The position numbers were made by a program, and so were the translations under genes. From assembly GCA_025060615.1 (NCBI GenBank), contig JANXBS010000017.1, forward strand, positions 1-64,000: 64,000 nucleotides of DNA, given 5' to 3'. The DNA comes from Anaerolineae bacterium (GTDB taxonomy: Bacteria; Chloroflexota; Anaerolineae; DUEN01). Below the pieces are notes generated by a model. The model saw nothing but the letters and a program-made list of their open reading frames with translations. It had not been told where the DNA came from and ran no database searches. Below, piece after piece: positions 61,718 through 64,000 of this stretch (its first letter is position 1; every line of letters begins with the position of its first letter).

Positions 61718-64000
61718 TTAATATCCCACTCGAACCTCCACCGCCTCCGTCACATGGCCTAAGTCGATCACCTCCTTTGTAACGTGAAACTCGCGATGCG
61801 GCAAGCCATTGACCCACACTCGGCGGATGGGCAAGCTTTGCGGATGACGTACCCGCAGGCGAATCTGCCGGGGCGGGTTACGCCGCGGCGGGTCCAGCCT
61901 GACCACAATGTGGCCGGTAGCCACCTGTGAGACGATCTCCAGGCTCGTCTCACCGAAGTGGGTGAGCGCCTTCGTGACCCGCATCGTCTTACCTTCCTCA
62001 AACCAGGCACGGGGAATGGCCTGGCCAACGAACAACTCGTCGCCATGCTCAGCCAGAAACATCAGACGCAGCCAGTACGTCGAGTTGGCTTCATCTGACG
62101 ACTTAAAATGATCGCCCATCCAGTCAGCCAATGTGGGTAGGGGGTGCTCGGTCAACATCCGGGTATCGGGATAAAACGCTGCTGCGAAGGAGTTAAAGTA
62201 CACCCGCAGGTAGTGCTCCGGCTCATCCCGCCACAAGTAAAGTAGCGGGAAGATGAGCAGATTTGGTTGCATAGAAAAGCCGCCCCAACTAAACCACTGC
62301 CGCTCAAAGTCCTCAGGTTGATACCCGTAGCGCTCTGAGAGGAAGAGGTTGTCTTCGTAGTCCTCGATAATCCAGCGCGCTGCCAATTCATCGGGGGCGA
62401 TCAAGCCGCAGTAGACCAGGTGCACAGCCCCTTCCAATACCTCGCGCAACCAACCAAAGTCGCGTCCTCGCCGCTCCAAACGCGAAGGGAAATGAGGCAC
62501 CCATGTCCCATCACGCAAGCGCACGACCGGTGAACGTACGCACGCCTCGAAGAAACCGGCCCGCAAGTCTCGCCCGTAAGCCACTGCCTCTTCCTGCAAG
62601 CGTTTTCCTTCCGGATGCCCAATTTCGGCCAAGACATCCGCAGCAGCGCGAAAGCCCAGATAGGCATAAGCGTTGGTAGACAGCCAGGTCCAGTAATCGG
62701 TTACGTCCTCCAAGGATCCTGGGGGCAGGAAACCGTAGTGGATTGGCCGCTTCCCTAGCGCGTCGAGCTTCATAGTCGCCTGGCGCTCACGGATGATCCA
62801 CTCGCACCCCTTGACCAGCGCCGGAGCGACTCGCTTCAGCCACTCACGATCCCGGGTATAACGGTAATGCTCAGCCAGACACCACAGCACCCATCCCTGG
62901 TTTCGGTTGTAGCCGGCCATTTCGTAACCGCCGGAGCCGTAGAAGACCCCTTCGGCGCTCTGATAGTTGCCTGGCAATGGCACGGTTCCCTGGTAATCCA
63001 CATAAAGCTGTAAACAGCGTTCTGCCTCTTTGGTATACCCCCGGCGATCCAGATCACTGATGACCATACATCCCTCGTCAGGGAAAGAGCCGTAGCGGAA
63101 GCCGCCGCAACGAGCCACCATCCGATCGCTACCTGGCTCGCGATCGTTCACGATGAGCATGTGCATCAAGTGCGTGCGATAAAAGTCGTTGAGCGTCGCG
63201 TTGGGTGTTTCGATCTGGGCGCCCTGGGCGATGCGCCGTCGCCAGAACTCGATCACATGAGCCTTTTCAACCTCATACTCCAATTCGCGCAGGCGGACGA
63301 TCTCATCAGATGCAGCGAGCTGGACAAAGGGGATTTTCACATAGATCGTGTGGCTGCTTTTCCCTGCCAGCGTCACTTCGTAGGTGAAGCCATCCTCACA
63401 TGGATGCAGCACGCCAGCACCATTCATATCAAACAAGTAGCGTAGACGCTCACCTGCCTTAGTTTGGGCAAGGATCAACCCATCACGCGTCGTCAACAGC
63501 TCAGCAACCTGGTCCACCTGCGAGGCCAAGGGCAAGCTCACTCGAACTGGCTCTTGTGACAGGTTTGTGAGACGAAAACGCACCATCGCCACTACGGGAT
63601 CATCGCCCATGTGCTCGCTCGCTATATCGCCGAATAGCCAAATGGCGTAGGCCTCTTGCTCGTAACAAAGATCGCCTTGCACCCATGTCGTGCGGATGAT
63701 AGGCAGATAGCCGTCAAGCAAAGAACGATCGCCCGGTTCCGCTATAGGCAGACCAAACCGAAAACGCAGCTCCTGACCATCCCAACCCAGACGCGGCGTG
63801 TCTTTGCCAGGCACGCGTCGGATGAAGTTCTCGGCCAGGAAGATGTCGCCAGAGGGATCTACGCCGAACTTCTGTCGGCCCCCCTCGCATCCCAACACGA
63901 AGTAAAAACGGCGCTTCGGAGGCATGTCACTCCAGGCGCGTTCCCAACTCTGCTCCGGCATCTCAACCACACGTTGATAAATCGTCTTGCTATGCCGATG
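61718..64000 (-). CDS. alpha/alpha-barrel glycosidase-like protein, N-terminus outside the window
   Basis: At least 750 residues are seen; the frame stays open to base 64000, so the ATG at 63970 may be internal. An N-terminal beta-sandwich (DPVVAMVRFRLTNLSQEPVR) is followed by an (alpha/alpha)6-type barrel. That part has RCGGFRYGSFPDEGCMVISD, YEMAGYNRNQGWVLWCLAEH and a long tryptophan-rich C-terminal part. This layout fits intracellular glycosidases or phosphorylases of the GH63/GH78/GH94-like clan, but no family is certain. It starts the transcript that contains the transporter and methyltransferase genes, and ends 72 bases before the binding protein. Confidence 0.75.
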   Translation of the reverse strand, partial: HRHSKTIYQRVVEMPEQSWERAWSDMPPKRRFYFVLGCEGGRQKFGVDPSGDIFLAENFIRRVPGKDTPRLGWDGQELRFRFGLPIAEPGDRSLLDGYLPIIRTTWVQGDLCYEQEAYAIWLFGDIASEHMGDDPVVAMVRFRLTNLSQEPVRVSLPLASQVDQVAELLTTRDGLILAQTKAGERLRYLFDMNGAGVLHPCEDGFTYEVTLAGKSSHTIYVKIPFVQLAASDEIVRLRELEYEVEKAHVIEFWRRRIAQGAQIETPNATLNDFYRTHLMHMLIVNDREPGSDRMVARCGGFRYGSFPDEGCMVISDLDRRGYTKEAERCLQLYVDYQGTVPLPGNYQSAEGVFYGSGGYEMAGYNRNQGWVLWCLAEHYRYTRDREWLKRVAPALVKGCEWIIRERQATMKLDALGKRPIHYGFLPPGSLEDVTDYWTWLSTNAYAYLGFRAAADVLAEIGHPEGKRLQEEAVAYGRDLRAGFFEACVRSPVVRLRDGTWVPHFPSRLERRGRDFGWLREVLEGAVHLVYCGLIAPDELAARWIIEDYEDNLFLSERYGYQPEDFERQWFSWGGFSMQPNLLIFPLLYLWRDEPEHYLRVYFNSFAAAFYPDTRMLTEHPLPTLADWMGDHFKSSDEANSTYWLRLMFLAEHGDELFVGQAIPRAWFEEGKTMRVTKALTHFGETSLEIVSQVATGHIVVRLDPPRRNPPRQIRLRVRHPQSLPIRRVWVNGLPHREFHVTKEVIDLGHVTEAVEVRVGY

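Overview
The window reads as a chromosomal segment of a moderately GC-rich bacterium, most likely a (possibly thermophilic) member of the Chloroflexota. This is an inference from gene content: T-box leaders on both thrS and a complete trp operon, a secreted beta-helix protein ending in a short FLPLI-type tail, CUT1 sugar transporters without their own ATPase genes, molybdenum hydroxylase genes, a DksA/TraR-type zinc-finger protein and an AddAB-like helicase/nuclease set. No rRNA gene, tRNA gene, insertion sequence or cas gene was recognised.

Layout. 1-1150: the end of a CRISPR array (7 repeats, 6 complete spacers) and a PIN-domain toxin with an overlapping small upstream gene. 1352-3824: a secreted parallel beta-helix protein and a macro-domain protein. 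3855-9143: a large GlnE-type glutamine synthetase adenylyltransferase carrying two internal ACT domains, followed by its likely target, type I glutamine synthetase. 9184-11363: a threonine T-box leader and thrS. 11521-15559: a three-subunit molybdenum hydroxylase (FAD, 2Fe-2S and Mo subunits) plus a MoaD-like protein. 15581-19046 (minus strand): a peptide-type ABC transporter. 19251-25808: a LacI-family regulator, a sugar ABC transporter and a GH31 glycosidase. 25928-27363: a structured small RNA that resembles 6S RNA, rpsU with an ATT start codon, infA, and a DksA-like gene. 27394-31432 (minus): a RecB-type nuclease, a UvrD-type helicase and the remains of a second helicase. 31429-34328 (minus): a Gfo/Idh oxidoreductase and a GH127 arabinofuranosidase.

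34436-43496: a tryptophan-tRNA-sensing T-box leader followed by trpE-trpS-trpG-trpD-trpC-DUF554-trpF-trpB-trpA, i.e. the whole pathway from chorismate to tryptophan plus tryptophanyl-tRNA synthetase and one unexplained membrane protein. Then come tatA (minus) and an FGGY carbohydrate kinase (plus).

45506-64000: fifteen consecutive minus-strand genes that look like one catabolic locus. It holds an alpha/alpha-barrel glycosidase cut by the window end, a sugar-binding lipoprotein, a beta-propeller protein, two permeases, two MttB-type methyltransferases, a class III aminotransferase, two xylose-isomerase-like TIM barrels, a URO-D-type methyltransferase, an enlarged transaldolase-like protein, an Asp/Glu/hydantoin racemase-family protein, a mutarotase-like protein and an SDR. 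Carbohydrate uptake combined with three corrinoid-type methyltransferase homologues and a transaminase suggests breakdown of a methylated and/or amino-bearing glycoside. The substrate is unknown. This locus is the best candidate here for an undescribed system.
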